From contig NZ_JAFBGM010000001.1 of NCBI RefSeq assembly GCF_016811105.1, forward strand, positions 2,608,126-2,672,125: 64,000 nucleotides of DNA. The letters run 5' to 3'. How positions within the stretch are numbered: position 1 is the first letter of the stretch; each line of letters starts with the position of its first letter. A program made the translations under genes and the position numbers. Below are positions 9,772-18,462 of the stretch, piece by piece. The stretch comes from Aurantibacter crassamenti (GTDB taxonomy: Bacteria > Bacteroidota > Bacteroidia > Flavobacteriales > Flavobacteriaceae). The notes under the pieces were generated by a model. The model was not told the origin of the DNA. It saw only the letters and a list, made by a program, of their open reading frames with translations, and made no database searches.

Positions 9772-9788
9772 GACGAATTTTGTTCGTC
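9772..9788 (-). repeat. Small hairpin directly after the infC stop codon
   Basis: GACGAA/TTCGTC arms (9772-9777 and 9783-9788) with a 5-base loop begin at the base after the infC stop. No U tract follows. Together with the larger hairpin 10 bases further on, it makes a two-stem unit in the infC-rpmI gap. Confidence 0.5.
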
Positions 9789-10343
9789 TTATTTTTTAGT
9801 TTTAGGTGCAATGAACATTGTCATTCTTTTACCTTCTAACTTCGGCATTTGTTCTACTTTACCCAGCTCTTCTAATTCTGAAGCTAAGCGTAACAACAAT
9901 ATTTCACCTTGGTCTTTATAAACTATTGATCGTCCTTTGAAAAACACATATGCTTTTAATTTAGCACCATCTTTTAAGAACTTCTCAGCATGTTTCTTTT
10001 TAAACTCGTAATCGTGGTCATCAGTATTCGGACCAAACCGAATTTCTTTAACCACTACTTTACTAGCTTTGGCCTTCATGACCTTTTCGCGTTTTTTCTG
10101 TTCGTATAGAAATTTTTTGTAATCTATAATTTTACAAACAGGTGGATTCGCTTTTGGCGAAATTTCCACTAAGTCCAATTCCATTTCAATTGAAAGGTCA
10201 AGGGCTTTGCGAATAGGGTAAACACCTACTTCTATATTATCACCAACCAAGCGAACTTCTGGTGCTAATATTTTCTCATTAATATTATGCGGGTTTTTGT
10301 TTTCCCGCCTAGGTTGGGGCCTAAATCTCCTACGTATTGCTAT
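9789..10343 (-). CDS. infC: Translation initiation factor IF-3, with probable AUA start
   Basis: IF-3 discriminates start codons on the 30S subunit. A TTG start at 10250 would give only 153 residues beginning [18 protein letters not shown]. The same frame continues upstream with typical flavobacterial IF-3 N-terminal sequence ([20 protein letters not shown], then [11 protein letters not shown]) back to an ATA codon at 10343-10341, and an in-frame stop two codons before it. The region holds no ATG, GTG or ATT start ahead of the conserved N-terminus. The chosen start gives 184 residues, near the usual length. The C-terminal domain has the family's [18 protein letters not shown] region. A rare start codon on infC is known from E. 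coli (AUU) and allows self-regulation; AUA here is inferred. Confidence 0.9.
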   Translation of the reverse strand: MAIRRRFRPQPRRENKNPHNINEKILAPEVRLVGDNIEVGVYPIRKALDLSIEMELDLVEISPKANPPVCKIIDYKKFLYEQKKREKVMKAKASKVVVKEIRFGPNTDDHDYEFKKKHAEKFLKDGAKLKAYVFFKGRSIVYKDQGEILLLRLASELEELGKVEQMPKLEGKRMTMFIAPKTKK

Positions 10344-10370
10344 GACTTATACATTTTAGTTAAACTTAAT

Positions 10371-12308
10371 TTAAAACGACTTTAAGGTACTATTTATTTC
10401 GCTAGTTACCAAGTCCTCAAAATCGCTAAGTGTTATCGAGCCTAAATCTTCACCTCCGTGTTTTCGCACAGAAATTGTGTTTTCAGCCTCTTCATTCTCC
10501 CCTACGATTAGCATAAACGGAACCTTTTGCATTTCGGCTTCCCGAATTTTTTTGCCAACAGTCTCGTTTCTACTATCAATGAGTGCGCGAATTTCGCTTT
10601 TTTCTAAGGATTTTAAAACTTTTTCGGCATATATTTCATGTTTCTCACTTACAGGAAGAACAATTGCTTGTTCTGGAATTAACCATAAAGGAAAATTACC
10701 ACCTGTATGCTCTAACAATAATGCAATAAAACGTTCCATACTTCCAAAGGGTGCACGGTGTATCATAACAGGTCTATGTGACTCATTATCACTGCCTTTA
10801 TATGTTAAATCAAAGCGTTCAGGTAGGTTATAATCTACTTGAATTGTACCCAATTGCCATTGGCGGCCTAGTGCATCATTGACCATAAAATCTAATTTTG
10901 GGCCATAGAATGCAGCTTCACCTGATTCAATAATAAAATCTAATCCTTTTTCTTTAGCAGCATTAATGATGGCATTCTCTGCTTTTTCCCAGTTTTCAAC
11001 TGATCCAATGTATTTTTCAGGGGTATTTAAGTCTCTAACTGATACCTGTGCCGTAAAGTTTTCAAACCCTAATGAACCCAATACATAAAGTGATAGGTCA
11101 ATAACATTTTTAAACTCTTGGTCTAATTGATCAGCAGTACAAAAAATGTGAGCATCATCCTGTGTAAAACCACGTACTCTTGTCAAACCGTGTAATTCGC
11201 CACTTTGCTCATATCTGTAAACGGTACCAAATTCAGCAAATCGTTTGGGTAGATCTTTATAAGAATGAGGCTTAAAATTATATACCTCGCAGTGGTGCGG
11301 GCAGTTCATGGGTTTTAACAAAAACTCCTCATCCATTTTTGGAGTTTTGATAGGTTGAAAGCTATCTGCACCATATTTCTCATAATGACCAGAAGTCACA
11401 TACAATTCTTTTTGCCCAATATGGGGGGTAACCACCATTTCATAACCTGCCTTTTTCTGCGCTTTTTTCAAAAAGTTTTCAAGTCGCTCACGTAGCGCTG
11501 CACCTTTAGGTAGCCATAATGGAAGTCCTTGACCTACTTTCTGAGAAAAGGTAAAAAGTTCAAGTTCTTTACCTAATTTTCTATGATCTCGTTTTTTAGC
11601 TTCCTCTAATAGGTGAAGGTATTCAGTAAGTTCTTTTTGCTTCGGAAACGAAATACCATAAACACGAGTTAATTGTTTTTCGTTTTCATCGCCCTTGTAA
11701 TAAGCACCAGCAACACTTAATATTTTTACAGCTTTTACAATTCCGGTATTGGGAATATGACCACCACGGCATAAATCAGTAAAAGTACTATGGTCGCAAA
11801 ATGTTATGGTTCCATCTTCGAGATTGCTAATTAAATCAACCTTGTACTCGTTTTTACCAGTATAATACGATATTGCTTCTTGTTTGCTCACTTCACGTAA
11901 CTTGAAGTCGTGCTTTTCACGAGCAATTTGAAGCATTTTGTCTTCTACAGTCTTAAAATCTTTTTCAGAAAGCGTTTCGTTACCAAGATCAACATCATAA
12001 TAAAAGCCATTTTCAATAGCCGGACCAACCCATAATTTTACATTTGGGTAAAGCTCTTCTAATGCTTGAGCTAAAATATGTGCAGATGAATGCCAAAACG
12101 CTTTTTTGCCTTCTTTGTCATTCCAAGTATAAAGTACAAGTGAACCATCTTTTTCTAATGGCGTAGTTGATTCAACAATAGTATCGTTAAACTTAGCCGA
12201 AATCACGTTTCTAGCTAATCCTTCACTGATACTTCTAGCGATATCGAAAGGAGTTGCACCACTTTCGTACTCTTTAATACTTCCGTCTGGTAATGTAATT
12301 TTAATCAT
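10371..12308 (-). CDS. thrS: Threonine--tRNA ligase
   Basis: Class II aminoacyl-tRNA synthetase charging tRNA-Thr. From the ATG at 12308 it has 645 residues: an N-terminal TGS domain (IKITLPDGSIKEYESG), an editing domain with its HSSAHILAQALEELYP zinc-like motif, a catalytic core with MNCPHHCEVY (zinc Cys), RYEQSGELHGLTRVRGFTQD and HRAPFGSMERF motifs, and a C-terminal anticodon-binding domain. A TTG 27 bases upstream also opens the frame but adds a non-conserved MPSYFEKIS, so ATG is preferred. It is the first gene of the translation operon; infC follows after 27 bases. Confidence 0.97.
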   Translation of the reverse strand: MIKITLPDGSIKEYESGATPFDIARSISEGLARNVISAKFNDTIVESTTPLEKDGSLVLYTWNDKEGKKAFWHSSAHILAQALEELYPNVKLWVGPAIENGFYYDVDLGNETLSEKDFKTVEDKMLQIAREKHDFKLREVSKQEAISYYTGKNEYKVDLISNLEDGTITFCDHSTFTDLCRGGHIPNTGIVKAVKILSVAGAYYKGDENEKQLTRVYGISFPKQKELTEYLHLLEEAKKRDHRKLGKELELFTFSQKVGQGLPLWLPKGAALRERLENFLKKAQKKAGYEMVVTPHIGQKELYVTSGHYEKYGADSFQPIKTPKMDEEFLLKPMNCPHHCEVYNFKPHSYKDLPKRFAEFGTVYRYEQSGELHGLTRVRGFTQDDAHIFCTADQLDQEFKNVIDLSLYVLGSLGFENFTAQVSVRDLNTPEKYIGSVENWEKAENAIINAAKEKGLDFIIESGEAAFYGPKLDFMVNDALGRQWQLGTIQVDYNLPERFDLTYKGSDNESHRPVMIHRAPFGSMERFIALLLEHTGGNFPLWLIPEQAIVLPVSEKHEIYAEKVLKSLEKSEIRALIDSRNETVGKKIREAEMQKVPFMLIVGENEEAENTISVRKHGGEDLGSITLSDFEDLVTSEINSTLKSF

Positions 12309-12332
12309 GCTAATTTTCTCAAAATAAGATGG

Positions 12333-12340
12333 CAAAGATA
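12333..12340 (-). promoter_or_regulatory. Probable -7 box of the thrS-infC-rpmI-rplT operon
   Basis: CAAAGATA on the plus strand reads TATCTTTG on the minus strand, an exact TAnnTTTG match, 24 bases upstream of the thrS ATG. A clear -33 TTG is not visible at the ideal spacing. The remaining sequence up to 12585 shows no gene or strong hairpin. Confidence 0.5.
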
Positions 12341-12585
12341 ATGAACTAAGACCTACTATTTTAGTTTTAATACGCTAGTTTTTTCTTTGAATAAACTTGA
12401 ATAATACATAGATACACACCGTTGTTTCATTACAAAGGGATGCAAAATTTCAGCAACTCATATTATCTGTTGATAAGGCTTATTAAAAATCATAACAATA
12501 AATACTTTTTAGGTTATTGAGTTTTCATGTATATTCACTGCGTTATATGTACATTACTCCATTACTGTTGATTTAATATTTATAT

Positions 12586-14469
12586 ATGAGGATTACTATT
12601 AGTCTAACCTTGGTAGTTTTATTGTTGTTTTCATGCAAGGATAAAACCACAGAGACACCATCCAAGCAAGAAAAAATAATACCAGCTACATATTTACCTT
12701 TTCAGAAAATCAGTTTAGATAATTTGTCTGAGTTCAAAGATGTTACCGGCAATTGGACGATTGCCCAAAGTGCCTATGTTGATAGAAATCAAGAGCAAAC
12801 GCTTTCATCAACTGAGGGTATTGGCATTCTGGTAAATAACCCAGCTGAAGGAAAGATGGGAAATTTGTTTTCAAAATTTGAGCATGGTGACATTGAATTA
12901 GAGTTAGATGTAATGATGCCCAAAAATTCAAATTCGGGTATCTATTTTCAAGGTAGATACGAAATACAATTGTTTGATAGTTGGGGTGAAAAAGAACCAA
13001 CATATGGCGATATGGGTGGAATTTACGAAGGGGATGATAAAGGAGATGTTGAAGGGTTTGTAGGAGTTGCACCCAAAAGCAATGTGGCCAAATCGCCAGG
13101 TCTTTGGCAGCATTTTAAAATAATTTTTCACGCGCCTAAGTTTGATGATTCGGGTAAGAAAATTAAGAATGCTGAGTTTGAAGAAGTATGGCTAAATGGA
13201 GTACTTATTCACGAAAATGTTGAGGTAACTGGCCCTACACGAGCGGCAGCTTTTGAAGATGAACAAGAAAAAGGACCTCTTATGATACAGGGTGATCACG
13301 GTCCGGTAGCATTAAAAAACATTCGCTATAAGTTTTACAAAGATCAGAAGGTTTCATTTGCAAATCTAAAAATGGCAGAGTACGAAAGTATGGGGCAATT
13401 GATGCCAAATTTTGATAGTTTAACGCCAATACGAGAAAAACCGACAGATTCTATATCATCAAGAATGGTAGATGGTAAACGAGCTGAAAGGATTCTTAGA
13501 TATACAGGTGATTTACAAATACCCGAAGAAGGAGAATATCTTTTTGATTTTAAAGTAAATGAAGCAGGTGGGCAATTAGTAATCGATCATGATACACTGG
13601 TAAATTTTAATGGTAATTATTATTTAGATTCATTAGGTGTAGCTACCGTTAAATTGAAAAAGGGAACTGTGCCATTTACACTTATTTATAATCGGCATAA
13701 TCAATGGGTGCTAGGTTTTAGTTTAGAAGTGGAAGGACCATCAGTTCAAAAGCATGCACTAAATGCTCCAAAATCTCTAGATCTCTCTAGTAATAAGCCA
13801 GCCGTAAATATTATGGTTGATGTAGAAGATGAGCCCGTAACTCAGCGTAGTTTTTTAATGCACAATGGTGTAAAACGAACGCATTGTATTTCTGTTGGCA
13901 CACCTGAGGGTATTAACTATGCTTATGATTTGGCTTATGGTTCATTACTAAAAGTGTGGCGTGGTGATTTTATTGATACGAGTCCGATGTGGCATAGTAG
14001 AGGTTCAGAACAACTGGCACTACCAGTTGGTTTCACAGTTTCATTTAAGGGTACACCAGAGTTTGCTATACTTGAAAATGAAAGTTCACCTTGGCCTACA
14101 GAAATAACAGAAGCTTCAAATCGAAAGCAGCTAGGTTATGAGTTTGATACAAACAGAATACCAGTGTTTTCTTCGCAGCTAGGGGCAAGTGTTATTTATG
14201 ATAAAATGACTCCTTCAAAGTCTCAAAATTCATTACAAAGAATTATTTCGGTTAAGGGAGATGCAGAGGTTTGGCATAAGGTTGCGTCTGGTGAATCAAT
14301 TGAAAAACTAGCTGACGGCACTTTTATAGTGAATGATGAAAGTTTCTTTATAGATTTTTCAAGTGCAAATAAACTGATGCCTATTGTTCGTGCAGGTGAT
14401 GGACAAGATGAACTGTTGGTGAAAATTCCGACTGGCGAACAGAAAATTGAATATAGTATCATTTGGTAA
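12586..14469 (+). CDS. DUF1080 (3-keto-disaccharide hydrolase family) lipoprotein
   Basis: A 627-residue lipoprotein (lipobox LLFSC, Cys17). The N-terminal ~230 residues are a DUF1080 concanavalin-like domain with SGIYFQGRYEIQLFDSWG and the GPVALKNIRYKF ending typical of the family. A PA14-like jelly-roll region follows (about 300-370, ILRYTGDLQIPEEGEYLF), then a large C-terminal domain of unknown fold (about 400-627). Characterised DUF1080 proteins cleave or eliminate 3-keto-glycosides. The next gene starts 4 bases after the stop, so the two are translationally linked. Substrate is not predictable. Confidence 0.82.
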   Translation: MRITISLTLVVLLLFSCKDKTTETPSKQEKIIPATYLPFQKISLDNLSEFKDVTGNWTIAQSAYVDRNQEQTLSSTEGIGILVNNPAEGKMGNLFSKFEHGDIELELDVMMPKNSNSGIYFQGRYEIQLFDSWGEKEPTYGDMGGIYEGDDKGDVEGFVGVAPKSNVAKSPGLWQHFKIIFHAPKFDDSGKKIKNAEFEEVWLNGVLIHENVEVTGPTRAAAFEDEQEKGPLMIQGDHGPVALKNIRYKFYKDQKVSFANLKMAEYESMGQLMPNFDSLTPIREKPTDSISSRMVDGKRAERILRYTGDLQIPEEGEYLFDFKVNEAGGQLVIDHDTLVNFNGNYYLDSLGVATVKLKKGTVPFTLIYNRHNQWVLGFSLEVEGPSVQKHALNAPKSLDLSSNKPAVNIMVDVEDEPVTQRSFLMHNGVKRTHCISVGTPEGINYAYDLAYGSLLKVWRGDFIDTSPMWHSRGSEQLALPVGFTVSFKGTPEFAILENESSPWPTEITEASNRKQLGYEFDTNRIPVFSSQLGASVIYDKMTPSKSQNSLQRIISVKGDAEVWHKVASGESIEKLADGTFIVNDESFFIDFSSANKLMPIVRAGDGQDELLVKIPTGEQKIEYSIIW

Positions 14470-14473
14470 ATAT

Positions 14474-16435
14474 ATGGGCATGCAAACTATAAGTAAAGTA
14501 GTTCTATTTTTTGTCTTTTTTGGTGCATTGCATTTGAGTAGTGCTCAAGAACAATCGGCAATGGCTAAAAAAGAGTCTAAATTTTATAAGATTGTTGATG
14601 TACCAATCCCTGATGATATTAAACTAGAAGTAGGTGGTTTAGTATTGACAGATGAAGATAAATTGGGTGTCTCAACTAGAAGAGGTGAGGTCTGGTTAAT
14701 TGATAAACCTTACAGTCAAAATCCGAAGTATGTGCGATATGCTCAAGGTCTTCATGAAGCCCTAGGTTTAAATTATAAGGATGGAAGTTTCTATCTGTCT
14801 CAACGTGGTGAATTGACTCGCTTAACTGATACAGACGGTGATGATAGAGCAGACATTTATAAAACAATTTATTCTTGGCCACTTTCGGGTAATTATCATG
14901 ATTATTCATATGGACCTAAGTTCTTAGACAATGGTGATATGTTGGTTACATTGAATCTGTCATGGATTGGTCACGGAGCAAGTTTAGCAAAATGGCGAGG
15001 TTGGATGCTACAAATCACTCCAGAAGGAGAAATGACACCTTTTGCTACAGGATTGCGTTCGCCATCAGGTTTTGAAATTAATGCTGACGGTGATATTTTC
15101 TACACTGAAAATCAAGGTGATTGGGTTGGGTCTGGTAGAATGACTCATTTAGAAAAAGGAGATTTTGCTGGTAACCCCGAAGGTTTGGTTTGGTCTGGAG
15201 AAGAAAATTCCCCTCTAAAGCTAAAGATGGATGACATTGAAAAAGAATCAGGTCTCAGTCTTTATGAGTACGCAAAAAAAGTACCAGAAATGAAAGCTCC
15301 AGCTGTATGGTTTCCTCATACCATTCAAGGTATTTCAACTTCAGATATTTTGTATGATACCACTGGCGGTAAATTCGGACCTTTTGAAGGTCAAATGTTA
15401 GTAGGGGATCAGGGGCATAGCAAGATTATGCGTGTTTACATGGAAAAGGTAAATGGTGTTTATCAAGGAGCTTCATTTAATTTTGTGGAAGGTTTTTCTT
15501 CCGGAATTCTTCGGATGATTTGGGGTAGTGATCAAAGCATGTTTGTAGGTATGACCAGTAGGGGTTGGAGTTCAACAGGAAGAGGTGAATATGGTTTGCA
15601 ACGTTTGATTTGGAATGGTAAAATGCCATTTGAAATTAAAACTATGAAAGCAAAAGCTGATGGTTTTGAACTTGAATTTACAAAGCCAATTGACAAAACA
15701 ATTGCAGCGAAGCCCGAAACGTATGAGTTAACAAGTTTCACCTATAAATACCATTACAAATACGGTAGCCCGATTGTAAATCAACAACACGCGGTGGTGA
15801 AAAATGCTGAAGTTTCAGACGATGGATTAACAGTGAAGCTAAAAGTAGACGGAATGCGACTTGGTTTTATTCATCAACTTAAAATTCCTGCTTTAAAAGC
15901 AACATCAGGAGAAAATTTACTTCATAATACTGGTTTCTACACCTTAAATGAAGTGCCAGGCGGAGAATTGAAATCGCCACCAACAGAAGTAATGGTGCAA
16001 TCTTCAAACGGAGTTATACAAGAAAAAAGAGTTAATATAATGCCATTAACTTGGACCAGCGGTGCCGATAAAAAAATAGCGATTAGTACAAAACCAGGTC
16101 TTAAATATGATATTGAAGAATTAGAGCTGAATGCTAGAGAAAAAGTAGAAATTACTTTCAATAATAATGATGACATGATGCATAATTTGGTTGTCACCCA
16201 AAAAGACGAAGCTATTGATGAAGTAGCTAGACTGGCCTTGCAATTAGGCCTTGATGGTGCAGATATGAATTATGTTCCTGATTCTGATTTAGTTATTGCT
16301 CATAGTGGCATTTTAGAGCCAGGTACATCTGAAAAAATATTTTTTGAAGTGCCAAGAACGCCTGGCCAATATTGGATTGTTTGTACTTTTCCGGGTCACG
16401 CTACTTCAATGCGTATTAAGGTGACCGTGAAATAA
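14474..16435 (+). CDS. Exported beta-propeller protein with C-terminal azurin-like copper domain
   Basis: From ATG 14474 the protein has 653 residues. A TTG further upstream overlaps the previous gene; ATG 14480 is another option and starts directly with the signal peptide MQTISKVVLFFVFFGALHLS. Residues about 35-400 form a sorbosone-dehydrogenase-like propeller (RLTDTDGDDRADIYKTIYSW, LRSPSGFEINADGDIFYTENQG). The last ~110 residues are a cupredoxin with a complete type-I copper set: His570, Cys637, His642 and Met646 (CTFPGHATSM). A propeller oxidoreductase passing electrons to its own copper domain is the inferred role. It forms an operon with the DUF1080 gene. Confidence 0.82.
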   Translation: MGMQTISKVVLFFVFFGALHLSSAQEQSAMAKKESKFYKIVDVPIPDDIKLEVGGLVLTDEDKLGVSTRRGEVWLIDKPYSQNPKYVRYAQGLHEALGLNYKDGSFYLSQRGELTRLTDTDGDDRADIYKTIYSWPLSGNYHDYSYGPKFLDNGDMLVTLNLSWIGHGASLAKWRGWMLQITPEGEMTPFATGLRSPSGFEINADGDIFYTENQGDWVGSGRMTHLEKGDFAGNPEGLVWSGEENSPLKLKMDDIEKESGLSLYEYAKKVPEMKAPAVWFPHTIQGISTSDILYDTTGGKFGPFEGQMLVGDQGHSKIMRVYMEKVNGVYQGASFNFVEGFSSGILRMIWGSDQSMFVGMTSRGWSSTGRGEYGLQRLIWNGKMPFEIKTMKAKADGFELEFTKPIDKTIAAKPETYELTSFTYKYHYKYGSPIVNQQHAVVKNAEVSDDGLTVKLKVDGMRLGFIHQLKIPALKATSGENLLHNTGFYTLNEVPGGELKSPPTEVMVQSSNGVIQEKRVNIMPLTWTSGADKKIAISTKPGLKYDIEELELNAREKVEITFNNNDDMMHNLVVTQKDEAIDEVARLALQLGLDGADMNYVPDSDLVIAHSGILEPGTSEKIFFEVPRTPGQYWIVCTFPGHATSMRIKVTVK

Positions 16436-16460
16436 ACGCTAATTGCCATATTTCGTTTAA

Positions 16461-17093
16461 ATGCAAACCAAAAAAGAATACCAGAAAGAGGAAATTCTTA
16501 ATACTATTTCTCATGCAATAGGCTTCATTTTAGCAATTATAGGTCTGTTATTGTTGGTGCAGAAAAATTCATATAAATCTGAATTTGCAACCATAAGTAT
16601 TTTAGTTTATTGTGGTACATTGATTTCTATGTTTGCAGTATCAACGCTATACCACAATTCAAAAATTGTTGCTGTTCGTAACAAACTACGCATCTTAGAT
16701 CATATCAACATTTACTTTTTAATTGCTGGCACATACACGCCAGTAGCATTAATTACATTAGTGCATGGTAATGGCTGGACAATTTTTTATACCGTATGGA
16801 TAATTGCGATTTTCGGAACTTTTTTCAAATTGTTTTATACAGGCAAACTTGAATTTTTTTCCTTGCTATTGTATGCAGTAATGGGTTGGTTAATTGTACT
16901 CGATTATGATAATTTAATTAATTCAATTCCAGACTTGGGTTTTCAATTATTAGTACTTGGTGGTGTTTTTTACACGGTAGGTATTGTATTTTATGCCATG
17001 AGGCGAATACCTTATAATCATTTTATCTGGCATTTGTTTGTGCTTGGTGGAGCCATAAGCCACTGGTTAATGATTTATTTGACTGTGGTATGA
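16461..17093 (+). CDS. Hemolysin III family (PAQR-like) membrane protein
   Basis: A 210-residue integral membrane protein with about seven hydrophobic helices. Conserved family elements include the N-terminal EEILNTISHAIGFILAIIG, the STLYHNS motif, LDHINIYFLIAGTYTPVALI and the C-terminal HFIWHLFVLGGAISHW. These carry the Ser and His residues proposed to bind zinc in the PAQR superfamily. The gene starts 25 bases after the copper-domain gene, but a functional link is uncertain. The name hemolysin is historical; a hydrolase role is more likely. Confidence 0.88.
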   Translation: MQTKKEYQKEEILNTISHAIGFILAIIGLLLLVQKNSYKSEFATISILVYCGTLISMFAVSTLYHNSKIVAVRNKLRILDHINIYFLIAGTYTPVALITLVHGNGWTIFYTVWIIAIFGTFFKLFYTGKLEFFSLLLYAVMGWLIVLDYDNLINSIPDLGFQLLVLGGVFYTVGIVFYAMRRIPYNHFIWHLFVLGGAISHWLMIYLTVV

Positions 17094-17137
17094 GATTAAT
17101 TTGAGTAGACCTTCTTATTATTTTTATAATAATGGAT

Positions 17138-18343
17138 TCAATTCTGTGGTTCGTCAAGTCTATTTAAATATAGAATTTTACTACTAAGTTCCATTCGGTC
17201 AATACCTTTGACTTCTATAAGTACTTCATAATATTTAGGAATAGTATGAAACTTCAAACGCAATTCATTTTCTATTGCTGACACTAATTTTTCATCCGTA
17301 AAATTTTTAAGACTTTGTGTTGCACCCGTATCCCAAATACCAGAGAATTGATAAATAGAATTGTTGTTGGGGCCAGGGTATTTGGTAATTATTCCATAAT
17401 CTGTGTGATATGAGTCAGCAATGCCCGTTGGTTTATAGGTTATCAGTTCATCAGTAGCATCCTCTTTAAAAAGAAAAGCGTCTTCAATTGTATCATATTC
17501 AAATTTCGAATTTTTGTGAAAAGCACGAAAAACACCAAGTGTTTTATGCATTCCAACAACAATAATATCATATTCTTGTAATTGCTTTGGGTTGAATCGA
17601 GACATCGTACGAATAGTAAAGTCGCGATTAATTGAATAGAAAATTTGAGAAAGATCCTTTATCCAAAGCGCACTTCCTAAAATAAGATGTGTGTAACTTA
17701 ATGGTTCAATTTCTACATTTGAATCAACATTATTTATCTTATAGTCAGAAAACTCTTGGCTAGAATTGACTTCAACTTCTCTTATGGTACGTGATTGTTC
17801 TGTAATCTTGTTAAACTCACTAAAGATAAATAAGTCACCGAGAATTAATGTCTTAGGAAGATTGCTTTTAATCAAATCAGCCCAAAGCTCATTTTTTGTA
17901 ACGAAAGCTTTTTTATAGTTTGGCGTACGCAATAAGCTATAAAGAGTTAACGAAAATAATAATATACCTAAAATTAAAATAACCCAGTTTTTGTTGAATG
18001 AATTCTTGGATGATGTTGTGCTTAGTTTGCTTTCAACAATTTCAATGCCATAACTACCTTTCGGAATAATTATTCGCTTTTTGTTGTGTATTCCTTCATT
18101 TAGATAATATGTATTTAGTTTTTTTCTGAGGTTATATACATACACTCTAATAAGTGTGCTTTGTGAGGGGTCGAAGTTCTTTTTACCAAAAATTTCAGAC
18201 GCAATAGTTGTTTCTTTTGGAATGTCATTGGCTATGGTACATTTAACCAAATACCTCAAAAGATTGGCGTAGGTTGTTGAATTACCAAAAGATTTACTTT
18301 TAATAATCTCTTCTATAAGAGTGTTTTCTTCACTTAAATGCAT
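17138..18343 (-). CDS. Membrane-anchored winged-helix regulator (CadC/ToxR-like layout)
   Basis: A 401-residue protein in three parts. Residues 1-105 are a winged-helix DNA-binding domain (NLLRYLVKC, ASEIFGKKNFDPS, LIRVYVYNLRKKLNTYY and the wing IIIPKGSYGI). Residues about 120-138 are one transmembrane helix (WVILILGILLFSLTLYSLL). The C-terminal ~260 residues should lie in the periplasm and match no domain I recognise. The layout is that of one-component membrane regulators. It is divergent from the haem/DUF1553 operon, with repeats between them, so it probably controls that operon and itself. The ligand is unknown. Confidence 0.75.
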   Translation of the reverse strand: MHLSEENTLIEEIIKSKSFGNSTTYANLLRYLVKCTIANDIPKETTIASEIFGKKNFDPSQSTLIRVYVYNLRKKLNTYYLNEGIHNKKRIIIPKGSYGIEIVESKLSTTSSKNSFNKNWVILILGILLFSLTLYSLLRTPNYKKAFVTKNELWADLIKSNLPKTLILGDLFIFSEFNKITEQSRTIREVEVNSSQEFSDYKINNVDSNVEIEPLSYTHLILGSALWIKDLSQIFYSINRDFTIRTMSRFNPKQLQEYDIIVVGMHKTLGVFRAFHKNSKFEYDTIEDAFLFKEDATDELITYKPTGIADSYHTDYGIITKYPGPNNNSIYQFSGIWDTGATQSLKNFTDEKLVSAIENELRLKFHTIPKYYEVLIEVKGIDRMELSSKILYLNRLDEPQN

Positions 18344-18350
18344 GGAAAAT

Positions 18351-18423
18351 TGAAACTGTTTTTAAATATACATATAATTTATTAACAGTTAATGAAACTG
18401 TTTTTTAACGTATTAACTGTTAA
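18351..18423. promoter_or_regulatory. Operator-like repeat array between regulator and DUF1549/DUF1553 gene
   Basis: TTAACAGTTAAT (18382-18393) and ATTAACTGTTAA (18412-18423) form a perfect 12-bp inverted repeat with an 18-base spacer. TGAAACTGTTTTT occurs twice as a direct repeat (18351-18363 and 18393-18405). All share the core ACTGTT or its complement. The set lies between divergent starts and is a natural binding region for the winged-helix regulator. Confidence 0.6.
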
Positions 18424-18441
18424 AGAATCATTGTATATTTA

Positions 18442-18460
18442 GTAACTATATAATAGTTAC
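18442..18460. promoter_or_regulatory. Perfect palindrome just before the DUF1549/DUF1553 start codon
   Basis: GTAACTAT-ATA-ATAGTTAC: two 8-bp arms with a 3-base spacer, ending two bases before the ATG at 18463. It may be an operator or a short 5' hairpin that affects ribosome access. Confidence 0.5.
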
Positions 18461-18462
18461 AA

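Noticed and set aside
10248-10250. TTG start for infC giving 153 residues
   Set aside because: The upstream in-frame sequence encodes a typical IF-3 N-terminus, so the shorter start drops conserved residues.
12309-12335. TTG start for thrS adding nine residues
   Set aside because: The extra residues are not typical of ThrRS, while the ATG at 12308 begins the conserved TGS domain.
12743-13131. Minus-strand open frames inside the DUF1080 gene
   Set aside because: Low-complexity His/Leu-rich translation, antisense to a well-supported gene.
16461-17093. Hemolysin III taken as a virulence toxin
   Set aside because: The family is a widespread PAQR-like membrane protein; the name does not show lytic activity.
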